Below, in pieces: positions 37,501 to 51,200 of a stretch of 64,000 nt of DNA. Source of the DNA: Bugulina stolonifera. Its lineage: Eukaryota; Bryozoa; Gymnolaemata; Cheilostomatida; Bugulidae. Each line of letters opens with the position of its first letter. The stretch's first letter is position 1. The notes beneath the pieces were generated by a model. That model saw only the letters and a list, made by a program, of their open reading frames with translations. It ran no database searches and was not told the origin of the DNA. The position numbers and the translations under genes are program-made. The stretch is from the NCBI GenBank assembly GCA_935421135.1, contig OW285194.1:15461376-15525375 (forward strand), given 5' to 3'.

Positions 37501-40500
37501 ATCTTCCATGCCTTCTTTTTCCTCAAAAACCTCTGGGGTCAGTCATGGGCGTCGTTCCAGCAGATCACCTAAGTAAAACAGAGTCATGTATTGGCTATAA
37601 GAAACAGAATGCAATAGGAGCACTATCACTCTAGTATTGTAGAGTGTGATACCCTTGTTATAGTACTTGTTGGCCTCTATTTCTCATCAGCCTCAGCTCT
37701 TGTTCTCCAGCATATGAATTCCTCTGCCTCTATTAACTCATTAGTTACTGTCAGGTAAATTTGGAGTTGTTCTTTCATGATCGAGATGCACGACTGTTTT
37801 GATGTCTGTATGCCTAATTGTGTGTGACTGTTTAGTGGGCAGGTGTCTGTGGGGGAGTGGGCGTTACCCAGTCACTTCCTCTACGTTAGCTCTACTTTTA
37901 GCTCAGTGTTATAATTTTATAGACCATAATATGACCTGTCAGTCCTGTCATTCTGCATGTCAATCAACTTGTTTCCACTTGCCACCATCTGTCACATCTG
38001 TAGAGTTGTGTATGCTTATCACATCAGATAGATTTACCAATCTGCAGTGCTTAGGGTCCTGATATCCATTAAACTACCACTAATCACACCCATAGTTATG
38101 ATATTATAAAATAAAGTCGAATAAATTACTCTCTTGCATTCTTGATTACCTTTTATATAGTGTTTGTGTACTCTGATTGCCTGGTACCAGGATTTATTCA
38201 TAGCCTTTCTTCCTACACACTTTGTCGCCCACACATATATGCATGTATCAAATCATCTTAACCCTGGGAAGGGGTGTGAAACTAAGGCTAGATTAAAATC
38301 TGCCATCAACTGCTATCGCAAATATTATGACAATCTGTGCAGTTTAGATGCCAAGTTAGTCATTTGGTTGTGAACTGTGATTGGAGGAAGACAAGTGGGC
38401 TCCTCTACAGCACATGTAACACTCACTGACTGCAACCTCTCTGAGTACCACTACTACTAGCTACTATACTCTAACTACACTTACTACTACTACTGCTGTG
38501 TAAGTCTATACACCATGAAGCTTCCCAAGTGCTGTAGGTGTTTCTGCTGCTGTTTCAGCTCTCCTAGTGCAGAGAAGGACATAGCCTATGGTCCCGATGC
38601 TCCCTGTAAGGTTAGCAAAGAGGGGAGTAATGCTAACGGCTCCGTTAAACCTCAGAAACGACGATCATTGAGAGAGAGATTGAGTGAGAAACACTTACGT
38701 ACGCTCAAGGTCGATGTAAGGTGAGTGCTAATATGACTCTCCTTTGTGTATAACGACTATATAAAGTGATGCCCAATAGGAATTGATGTACATTGTATGT
38801 GCTGCAAATTCACTATTCCCTTTTATAATATGTTGCCTACAAAGAACTATACATAACAAGCTTGGAGACTGTTTGCTTATTCTTTTTGTTGAGTTTATAG
38901 AATTACATGGTTTTACTGAATTGTCTTGAGCTACAACTCGCAAAGGTCCTGTCTACCCCTTCAACAGTTACTGATGGTCGTGCAGTTTTGCTTAGTTTTT
39001 GCCTGGGAAAGTTTAACATGTTGGAAATTCCAAGAATGCAGCGTTAGGTTCTCTAATGATTTGTGGTTGTAGATTATATATGTAGCTATGCTAGCCTAGG
39101 ATCAGCTCACTCGCATGATGAACATGATGCATTCAGTGTCAACTAATGAGGACGAAGCCTTCTTGAGCCGACGATATTAGATTTTGAAAATCTTCTCTAG
39201 CTACTAGTTTTTCATGGTGGACTGTCACCTACATGTACATCAGTTGATTGTATGCGACTCATGGCGGCCGTTATATCAGCTATGTTTGCTGCACCACTTG
39301 TATTTCTCTTTGCATGTTGACTCCGTGACACTATTTGAACCTCCAATCTGTCATTCTCTAATATTACATTAAAGTGTATAGGCATACAGTATCCTAATGT
39401 TATAGTAATTATTTATGTAGGAATGTAGGTGTATTATGTGAATTGCGTAGGTGTGACACTTGGTAATCAGTGCCTGCAGATAATTCCCTCTCTCTCTCTC
39501 CACGATACTTGGTAGTCAGTGCTTGCAGGTTATACTCTCTCTCCATGATACTTGGTAGTCAGTGCTTGCAGGTTATACTCTCTCTCCATGACACTAGGTA
39601 GTCAGTACTTGCAGGTTATACTCTCTCTCCATAACACTAGGTAGTCAGTACTTGCAGGTTATACTCTCTCTCCATGACACTAGGTAGTCAGTGCTTGCAG
39701 GTCCTATTCTCTGTTTCTGTATTTTAGTCTAAAAGAGTCTCCCCAGGCCAACTCAGCTCCTGTGGAGAACGAAGTGCAACCGTTGTTCAACTCTTACAAC
39801 CAGCAGGTACAGCCGGACTCGGTCAGCATAGACTCAGTTCTCTCTACTCTACACACCCCTAGCACACCCTACCTCGAGCATATTAAAGATCCACTGGTAA
39901 GTGATGAGTTTAGCAGAGCAAGTGCTATGAATACTTGTATGTGTATGCCAGAGTAGAATAACGAGTGGGGGAGGGGGGGGGGTAAGCAGGAGGGAGGCAA
40001 GGCTAGATGTTACAGGTTATGTACAGTAAATGCACATACATGTAGTATACTATATACTTAAGTACATGGTGTATCTTATTGTATATATCTGTGTATTCAT
40101 ATACCTGTGTGAAGTCAAGTAGACTACATGTGCAGTGTAGGTATACGCAGATGTACAGGTTTATACTGTGTGTATATGTAGGGTATATATCTACATGTTC
40201 ATGCTATATATTCATAGCCATGGTATCACTTTATTTATCTAGTTTTATGCATTGATTGCGTATAGCAAGCTATAATGTGAGTAGTGAGTAGAAACTAGAG
40301 ATTGGAATGATGTTGTTACATTAATTATATCAACTTGATGTACATGTAAGTTCAGCCTGTGGTGATGGGTTTATCTACTCCCCTCATGCTGTATGTAACG
40401 TTGTGGACCTCAGTCTATGTGCTATGTAGATATTTCCATAAGATTCCTACAACTACACTGACACTAGATCCCACAAGCACTGCGTAGTACAGTAGTTTGG

Positions 40501-43500
40501 GATTGCCTCACCTTGACTATATAAAGTGTAAGAGTAGGTAACTCCAAGATACGACTGACTGACTAATTAGCCCAACTACAAATGATTAAGTACAATGTGT
40601 TACCTATGTATTGTATAGAGGTGTTGTATAGAAAGGTTAATTACTGATATTATATAAATACTAAGTGTATGCTATGACATTCTCCATTCCCTGCATTAAC
40701 TGTATACTCTGTATACTCTGTACAGTATCTAGAGCAGCTGTATAACAGTAACTAGTACAAATACTAACTGCAGTTACATACATGTACCTAGTACCTTACG
40801 GTCTACATTGTATTTCGAAATGAAATTTAATAGAAGGTATGTGGCAGGCTTGGCTCCGCTATTTTGGTATTTCCATGTAGTTTTGTTTCAGTGCAATGTT
40901 TTTATGATGTTGAGGATTGTATTTCCAGGGTTGCGCTTTAACCGCAGTCACGTGGTACTCTGGTACTCAATAGAGTTGACCACCAGATGGCTGGTCAATT
41001 TTATCTATAGACATTGATGTGGTACTAGGTCTTCAGTTGACAGTTTCCTGCTATTCACTAGTAGACATAATACTGTATTAGTAAACAAGGAGTTACTGTC
41101 TCATGTTAGACAGACCATACAACATAACATGCTGATCTAAGGTATTCTAATGAATCTGTCAGGGGGTGGATACAGTTTGCCCCAACGTCCTCTCTTATAG
41201 CCTTAGTTACAGCAGCTATTCTGACCAGTAGATAAGCATACCTCTGTTACAAACTGTATGCAGTATTTGTGGAGTTATGTTCTTACTATGCACTGTGTAT
41301 TCCATGAAGTATTCCGTTCACAGGGTTACAACTCCCAAGCAAGCAGCTACCATCATCCACCCACGCAATAACCAATTATAACAGTAAGGATGTACCACAC
41401 TCTCATGTACATGTATATCTAAAATTTCCTCCTTTCCCCATTCCATTCGTATACACTCATCCAGTTCTGTTCTGGTTGGGAAGGAAGTGTGGAACCAGTT
41501 TCCTTGTGACATCACATCCTATGTGACAGTGGATTAGTAAATCATATGTTATTGTTAGATTTGCTACCCTGCACTGTGCACTAGGAGTAGGTGTATCTTA
41601 TCTTTCCACTATAGACCATGATTTAACTGATAGCATGACTTCAGTCTACTCATCCAGGTCATCCAAAGACCAGTAAACAGGCTACAGACAGTGTTATCAT
41701 TTCATTGAATAATTCAGAGTTGTCCCCCGCTGACTGCATAACTCTTCCAACCAAGTATTTAAGGTATTCCTCGACTTTTCTCCTCGACTATTGAAACTAA
41801 TGGCTGATACAGTGGAAATCAGCCATTATAATCCAGTAAACTATTGTTTATTAATAACTCATGTGCTTCTATTGGGGTCATCGTACAACGAGTGATTGTG
41901 CCATGGTGGGTTCTGAAGTCATCGCTGTCTTGAGTTTTGGTTAACAATCTTTAGCCCTCCGGTGTGACCTGTAGTCTACCCTGTAACCTGCCCAGTAAGT
42001 AGTTACTAGTAGTGTGCTCACTGCACTGTCCATGGTATCCGTGTCGGCTTCTTATGGAGATCGTGAGGGTTTTGAAGGTTGATTTTTCTATTGTGCTTTC
42101 ACTGACCATGTGTTTTCTAGCTGTCATTTACGAGCAGTCATTTACGAGCAGTCATTTACGAGCAGTGACATACGAGTAAGTGTGACTTAACTAGGCATAT
42201 TTTCACAAACCCATCTCAATGTGACTCCTCCATTGCCTGTAGCACAGTAATTACTGTAGTTAGCCTATTAGTGATATATTAATCACTTATACATTATTAC
42301 ATTAGGCCTCACATACATGTACATGTACAACATACGTAGCTAGAAATACATGTGTAGCAATGTTGTCTATTTGTTCACACAGAGAAGAGTAAGCGAAATT
42401 ATGTTGACCATTTCAGGTCCACATGTGGTAGACCTATCACCAAGGAATAGAGCTAGGGTCAGACCTGATAGTAGGTAGGCCCTGGAGCTATATGTACATG
42501 TATAACGTATGTACATGTATGTAATAGCAAGCACATTACCATAGAATTACTGAACTAGTTTTAATTCTAAACACATTAAGGTCTCTTATCTCTCCTCCTG
42601 CCAACTTAAGTTCATGTGAGTGTGGAACTGAGTGGTTTATAATGAGAGGGAAGAAGACTGTGGGGTAGTGAAATGTACACGCTATGCAATAGGTTACTGG
42701 CACGCTTGCCAACTAGCAGTAAATAAATATACATAAAAGTAAGTAACGGCCACGTTGGTTCACTAGTTACTCAAGACCAACAGGATGATTGATACATTAT
42801 TTTCCAATGTTTATTAGTTTTGGAATAGTACCTGCTAGGAGTTCGATCAAGGAGGTGTAGACAGAAATGTAGCAGAGGGGGTTTGGAGCAAGGAGTGTAT
42901 AACACTCCTTGCTCTAAACCCCCTCAAACAGGAAGTGTATACCCATGTTGTTTTATGCCAATCCATACTAATAAGGGCTTCTACACTCGAGTATTTACTG
43001 ACGGCTCCCAAAGTATTAGGGAGTTCATTACTAGTCCGTTAATCTGTTAATCGCCTTGATAATCTCCTTCTTTGTCATTGTGATACTGCTATGGATTATA
43101 CACTTTCTATCATACAATATCGGAAGACTGTCACAGTATATGCAAAAAGCGTTGCACAACGTTCTCTGCAATAATTGAGATAATATTAGATGTAGCACAC
43201 ATTTCCTCATTGTCCGGGAATATACATTCTTAGTAAAAATGTCATAGAATTCACACAAATGGGCTATGAGTCACTGTGATGGAAGGGGTTTACAGAATTA
43301 TACAAACGTATTTAATTGTGTGAAGGGGAATAGTGCTTGCATCCACCACTGGTTCATTAAAGCGTGTTTTTATTTATCTCAATGACCATGTGGTTATCTA
43401 TCTTTGGCCAACCAGGGAGCACATTTCTTGCATCTATCCAATCAAAGCAAGAGGATTAAGCATTCCTCACAAGACGATGGGAATGGAACTGATAACTGAA

Positions 43501-45237
43501 TAATATTTTTCATTCCATTATTTATTTGTCAACTTATTACGCAGCAGAGTGAGGTAATATCTGATATGCAGGACAGTCAGTGTTATTCCAAATACTCAAC
43601 AAGGATACACCAGGGATTTCCCACTTGATCTCTTAGGTCACACTAACTCAAGTGTCTAAATCTATGGAATAACCTTCAGCTATTCTATCTTAGATCTACT
43701 CACATTCATCTCAGCAGTTTACACTCATGTGTAACTTCACGGCTGTTGATTTGCTTTCTCTGCTATTAATAGTTCTACTGCAGTGTATATAAGTAGGAGC
43801 GGTATTGCCTCTGTACATTGAATACATAGTTGATATTGCCTCTACACGGAGTAGTCCTACACACATTCACTGTTTAGTTAAGGATAAGTAGATATCCGAT
43901 CGCTAAGACAAGATGGTGCCCTCCTGTCAGCTAACCGATGGCGTGGAGAATAACAATTGGCTAGTAGACCTTGACTGCTGCTCCATGCCAGAAACTCGCT
44001 TTCAGCAACCTACCAGTCCGCTCTCACCGGATATGAACGTCTCGGAGCTCTTTATTGACGGTCTTTGCTCTGATAGTGACTTCTACAAAAATCTGCTGCA
44101 GACAGGCTCTGCTCAAGTGATCAGCTGCAGCACAAGTGATCACGCTGAGGTCAGACGGACAGCCAAGGTAGGGTTGGTAGGGTCACTGGTTTATCTGGTC
44201 TGTAGTTGGTGCCTTCACCTCAGCTAGCACTCTGGTAGCTCATACTCATGTAGCTCCAGTTCATTAGCCTATGGCTGACACTACCAGGTTTATAGTTGAT
44301 AGTTCAATTTGCAAATCAACAGTATTAGTGTCTAGAATTCGGGGTTTTGAAACTGTCACACATTCAGATGGTGCTCAGGTTATTGGTTCAACCAAATGAC
44401 TTAACTGATACTTAAGGTACTCTCTAGTCAACCAAATGACTTAACTGATACTTAAGGTTCTTCCAAGTCAACCAAAACTTACTAGTAAATAAGGCTAATG
44501 TGAATCTGTACAGTGACCTGCCATGTAGCACCGCAGTAGGCCTATCACCTTATTACCAGGCCATATCGTGAGGAGGCCAAAGTCAACATTGACATGGCAC
44601 TGGCATAGCCCTGTCGGACCACATCGAGTACATTGTATCAAGTCGATCATTTAGTCACACACATCTGTCTACCTCGTGCTCTTATAATACGCGCCGTTTA
44701 TCTACAATGTACATCGTAGTGTATTACACATGCAACCACCCTAGTGTTATTACTCGCTATCAATATACTATAAATGTATTACTGTTTACTATGATTTCTA
44801 CTACTACTGCTACCGCTACCACTACTACTACTATTCTCTCTTCCATTCACTAACTCGGGTATAACGCACCAGTGAATTCTCGTAAACTGAGTTTTAACAT
44901 TGTTTAAACTAAATGCTCCCTTTATTTGATACCTCTTTTGTATTTATATATTTAGAGTTATCACACTACTAGTACACTACTTATTACATGTGCGAGTACT
45001 CACCTGTAGTACACTACTTGTACTCATTACATGTACATGCATGTAGGCCTACATCTACATGTATCTATCAACCTGTATATACATGTACATTTACGTGTAT
45101 GTATCAACCTGTATATACATGTACATGTACGTGTATGTATCAACCTGTATACATGTAAATGTTTGTGTATGTATCAACCTGTATATGGTCTTATATTAAG
45201 AATGATGCTTATCTATCCTCTGTTCCCTTCTCTGGTG

Positions 45238-45272
<35 letters not shown>

Positions 45273-48200
45273 TGACTGATAGATACAATGTATTTTACTA
45301 TAATTTTTATACATGTATTATAATGGGCATAGGGTACTAATAATGTGTGTTACTAACACCTATACAGTATAGGATGGTATAAGGTGGGGTAATTACCTTT
45401 TGTTGTAAGATGATTAGCTAATTAGTGTGTAATGGGCTAATAGTAACCTGCTACAACAGGTGATATTATATAGACTATGTGAACAGGTACAGCCCCTCAA
45501 GTAATGGGCACTCATTTTTATGACTTGGATAATTCACTTTGGAGAAGATACACCCTACACCAATAATCTACCCAAATCTCAGATTAGCAGCCATGAAGGT
45601 CTAGAAGCTGACTGCAGGCACGGTGTGAGCTATGTCCTTCCACTGGTCTGTCTGTCCACTGGTCTACCCATCCACTGGCCAGTCTGTCCACTGGCCTGTC
45701 TGTTCACTGGCCTGTCTGTTCACTGGCCTGTCTGTCCACTGGCCTGTCTGTTCACTGGCCTGTCTGTCCACTGGCCTGTCTGTCCACTGGCCTGTCTGTT
45801 CACTGGCCAGTCTGTCCACTGGCCTGCCTGTTCACTGGCCAGTCTGTCCAATGGCCTGTCTGTTCACTGGCCTGACTGTCCACTGGCCAGTCTGTTCACT
45901 GGCCAGTCTGTCCACTGGCCTGTCTGTTCACTGGCCAGTCTGTCCACTGGCCTGTCTGTCCACTGGCCTGTCTGTCCACTGGCCTGTCCTTCCACTGGCC
46001 TGTCTATAGTAGTTATGCACTCATGTGTAGCATTGATCCAACATGAGGAGTTATCCCCCTTACATGAGCTAAGCTATCATGTAGGAACGAACATACAGTT
46101 ATGTAGGTGCTGTCCGTCTGTACTGTTAATAGTAAGTAATAAAATAATATTATATTTATAATAATTTAGTTAGAATGTATTCATATGGTGGGAGGATCAA
46201 CACTGGGTAGGTGGGTCTGCCTGTCTGTCTGTGTCAGATGACACTAAGTATGACATATGTGTTGTATATGTCACTAAATAGTACACAAGTGTGTTAGTAC
46301 ATACCATGTAGTACATACCTAGTACTTACCATGTAGTACATACCTAGTACTTACCATGAACAATTAGTACATGTAGGCTACTAATACAGCACACATACAC
46401 CTACAGTGTATGTACACCTGGTCTAGTATGTAGTTATAAATAGTAAAGTAGGTATTTTACATACATTATAGAGTATTGTTAGACTTGTATATTTAAATAG
46501 TGACTATCATATAACTGTATTCATGTATTATACAAGATATAATTAAGTCATTGACAGTAGCAATCACCCCTTAATCCTACCAGTCTGTCACCATTGCTGG
46601 ACATTGCCCACTCTTTGTCCACTCTGTATGCTGTATGTCCACTCTATGTATGTATTTGTCCAGTCTGTCTATGAATGGCAATGATATACAATCATGTACA
46701 TGTACATATATCTTGATATGATATCGTGTTACATTATACATGTAAAGGGGTTTGGCCATTTTTTTATATACATGTATATTATGATGTATTCCTTGCTAAA
46801 ATACATCATATTATACCATGTACATGTAGCAATGCACTGTAATACAGTAGTACAGTAGTAATACACTGTTAGTACAGTGTAGTAATACAGTGTGTATCTG
46901 ACAGATGGGTACTATATCCAGTAGATATACTTGGTTGACATGATAACATATATCTATATATACATGTATATCTATCTATTCTAGCAGCTGTCACTACAAT
47001 CTTATCTACCATTTGTGTGTTTGTGTTATCCATTAGTATATGCAGTCCATTACTCATTCTTTATATTATGTTATTATATTTATCCATTAGTTATATTTTA
47101 CTATGATATTAGTTAGGTTTACATAATATTCATGATGTAAGGGAGCATAGATAGTGAATACATGTGATTGATACTATTACCACTGAATATAATAGACAAG
47201 AGTGTATGCTATTCATAGCACTGGGTTAGATGATAGATTTCATGGAGTTATCCCCCCTCTCTCTCTCCCCTAATAATATACCAATACTATAAGATATACT
47301 GAGTGGTTTATTAGCTACCAATAAATCACTAGGCCTACACTCTGGGTGTAACTAGATGCTCCAATCTCAAGTGGTTTATCTACTAACCTAAGACACTACT
47401 AGAGTCCATTTAATTAAATTTATATTTCTGAAGTTGATTTTACACTTATTACATGTATACCTATTTGCACACTTACCTTACCATATACACTCATATGGTG
47501 TATAATTACCTTACCATATACACTTATATGGTGTATACTTACCTTTCCATATTCACTCATATGGTGTATAATTACCTTACCATATACACATACACTTAGG
47601 CCTACATGGTGTATACTTACCTTACCATATACACTTACATGGTGTATACTTACCTTACCATATACACTTACATGATGTATACTTACCTTACCATATACAC
47701 ATACACTTAGGCCTACATGATGTATAATTACCTTACCATATACACTTACATGGTGTATACTTACCTTACCATATACACTTACATGGTGTATAATTACCTT
47801 ACCATATTCACTTACATGATGTATACTTACCTTACCATATACACATACACTTAGGCCTACATGGTGTATACTTACCTTACCATATACACTTACATGGTGT
47901 ATACTTACCTTACCATATACACATACACTTAGGCCTACATGATGTATAATTACCTTACCATATACACTTACATGGTGTATACTTACCTTACCATATACAC
48001 ATACACTTAGGCCTACATGGTGTATACTTACCTTACCATATACACTTACATGGTGTATACTTACCTTACCATATACACTTACACTTAGGCTTACATGGTG
48101 TATAATTACCTTACCATATACACTTACATGGTGTATACTTACCTTACCATATACACATACACTTATTGCGTGTTAAATTATGTGTTACGATGGGAGTTTA

Positions 48201-51200
48201 GACTACTGTATGTACAATGTGGTACTAGATATACTACTGTATGTACAATGTGGTACTAGATATATAATACTGTATGTAGGCCTACAATGTGGTACTAGAT
48301 ATATACTACTGTATGTACAATGTGGTACTAGATATACTACTGTATGTACAATGTGGTACTAGATATATACTACTGTATGTACAATGTGGTACTAGATATA
48401 TACTACTGTATGTACAATGTGGTACTAGATATACTACTGTATGTACAATGTGGTACTAGATATATACTACTGTATGTACAATGTGGTACTAGATATACTA
48501 CTGTATGTACAATGTGGTACTAGATATACTACTGTATGTACAATGTGGTACTAGATATACTACTGTATGTACAATGTGGTACTAGATATACTACTGTATG
48601 TACAATGTGGTACTAGATATATACTACTGTATGTACAATGTGGTACTAGATATATACTACTGTATGTACAATGTGGTACTAGATAGATAAGGGTAGCAAG
48701 ATGATCAACAACTGTTGTACTTGTAGACTTACGTATAAATGTATATAGCCTATAAATATATGTATAGTTACATGTATATAGAATGTTATATCTAAATATG
48801 TGATATATATTTATAAAGCATGGAGTATTGCTACATTCACACAATACAAAAATTTTGTTGTTGTGAAACTTTTATAAATCCATCAGACTATAATTAGTAG
48901 TGTGGTTATTTGGAATTTGCAATTCATGCAATTCTTACGCATCTCTTACTGAAATAGACCGAACGTGGAATTTTTTGTTGTCACTCTACAATATATACAT
49001 ACAATGTCACAGCAGTAACACAGTGTCACTTTATAATATAGACATACAATGTAACAGCAGTAACACAGTGTCACTTTATAATATAGACATACAATGTAAC
49101 AGCAGTAACACAGTGTCACTCTATATACATACAATGTAACAGCAGTAACACAGTGTCACTCTATATACATACAATGTAACAGCAGTAACACAGTGTCACT
49201 CTATATACATACAATGTCACAGCAGTAACACAGTGTCATTCTATAATATATACATACATTGTCACAGCAGTAACACAGTGTCACTCTATAATATAGACAT
49301 ACAATGTCACAGCAGTAACACAGTGTCACTCTATAATATATACATACAATGTCACAGCAGTAACACAGTGTCACTCTATAATATAGACATACAATGTCAC
49401 AGCAGTAACACAGTGTCATTCTATAATATATACATACAATGTCACAGCAGTAACACAGTGTCACTCTATAATATAGACATACAATGTCACAGCAGTAACA
49501 CAGTGTCACTTTATAATATAGACATACAATGTCACAGCAGCAACACAGTGTCACTCTATAATATAGACATACAATGTCACAGCAGTAACACAGTGTCACT
49601 CTATAATATATACATACGATGTCACAGCAGTAACACAGTGTCACTCTATGATATAGACATACAATGTCACAGCAGTAACACAGTGTCATTCTATAATATA
49701 TACATACAATGTCACAGCAGTAACACAGTGTCACTCTATAATATAGACATACAATGTCACAGCAGTAACACAGTGTCACTTTATAATATAGACATACAAT
49801 GTCACAGCAGCAACACAGTGTCACTCTATAATATAGACATACAATGTCACAGCAGTAACACAGTGTCACTCTATAATATAGACATACAATGTCACAGCAG
49901 TAACACAGTGTCACTCTATAATATATACATACAATGTCACAGCAGTAACACAGTGTCACTCTATAATATAGACATACGATGTCACAGCAGTAACACAGTG
50001 CCACTCTATAATATATACATACAATGTCACAGCAGTAACACAGTGTCACTCTATAATATAGACATACGATGTCACAGCAGTAACACAGTGCCACTCTATA
50101 ATATATACATACAATGTCACAGCAGTAACACAGTGTCACTCTATAATATATACATACAGTGTCACAGCAGTAACACAGGTTATATACTTTTAGTTGTGTT
50201 GGTAGACTTGACCTGTGTGTTTTAGTTAGCGGGGGGGGGGGGGGGGGGGGGTTGGAGAGGAGGGGTTGGGGGGAGGAGAAGTTGGGGTTGGTCGAGTTGT
50301 AGGCTCCAGTCTGTCTCTGCATTAATATAGATTAGTAGTCAAGTGGCAACTTGGGAATACCTAGGAGATTTACTACTGTGACTTTTACCTTACTATGATA
50401 TACGTCATACACATTGTTACATCGCTACTGGTATGTGCTCAGTGGCTACTTGATTATGACTTGGCAAATCTATTTATATTTTTTATTTGTAATTTATACG
50501 AAAATCACATTGAAAGTATGCTATGGTATTGTGTATATAACTGACATAATGCTATTGTATATATAACTGATGTATGCTATACTATGGTATAACTGATGTA
50601 TGTGTGCTGATTCTGTAGAAAAGATGGCAAGCACTCAAAGGGATTATGCCTTTTATGGAGAGTTACAAGAAACAGAAATGGGTTCAGCTGGCTGGACATC
50701 AAGGTAAGTGTATATGCATTGTACATGCACATGTCCTATACATGTATATGTATGCGCCTATATTGTATATACATTCTCCTTTTACCTACTGTATGTTAGT
50801 TAGTAATGTATTATGTTACTATTATACTACTCCTTATTTTGGGAATTTAATTATTGCTTCATAATTCACCATTATAGTTTATGTTATTACTATTTAATTA
50901 TTTTTATATTATGTAAGTGCCTGGATATGGTCGCAGTGCATCTACTTTTTATAAGGTTACGACCCCTTGTAGTGCCTTACATAACCCACACAGCCATGCT
51001 GGCTTTACTATGACACCTTAATTCAACACTGTGTGGACAGTAGAGTTGAATCCTATATAACTACATACTGTATGATGATGATGATATATAAAATCTTATA
51101 ATAGTACATACTACTTAGTGCATGGCCATATAATATATATTATACTGATTGGTATGTAAGTTTTAGAGGTGGAACAGAAAAGGGTAACAAGTTGGGATAA

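Noticed and set aside
37293..38373. Several plus-strand open frames after the long ITPK exon
   Set aside because: No conserved sequence, starts or phase-compatible splice sites; they look like intron.
45520..46161. Repetitive reading frames with [17 protein letters not shown] repeats
   Set aside because: They come from the 16-bp minisatellite, which is open in several frames; no splice or start context supports coding.
49201..50322. Long open frames of 330-373 residues on both strands
   Set aside because: They are by-products of a 45-bp repeat that lacks stop codons; both strands are equally open and the protein is a pure 15-residue repeat.
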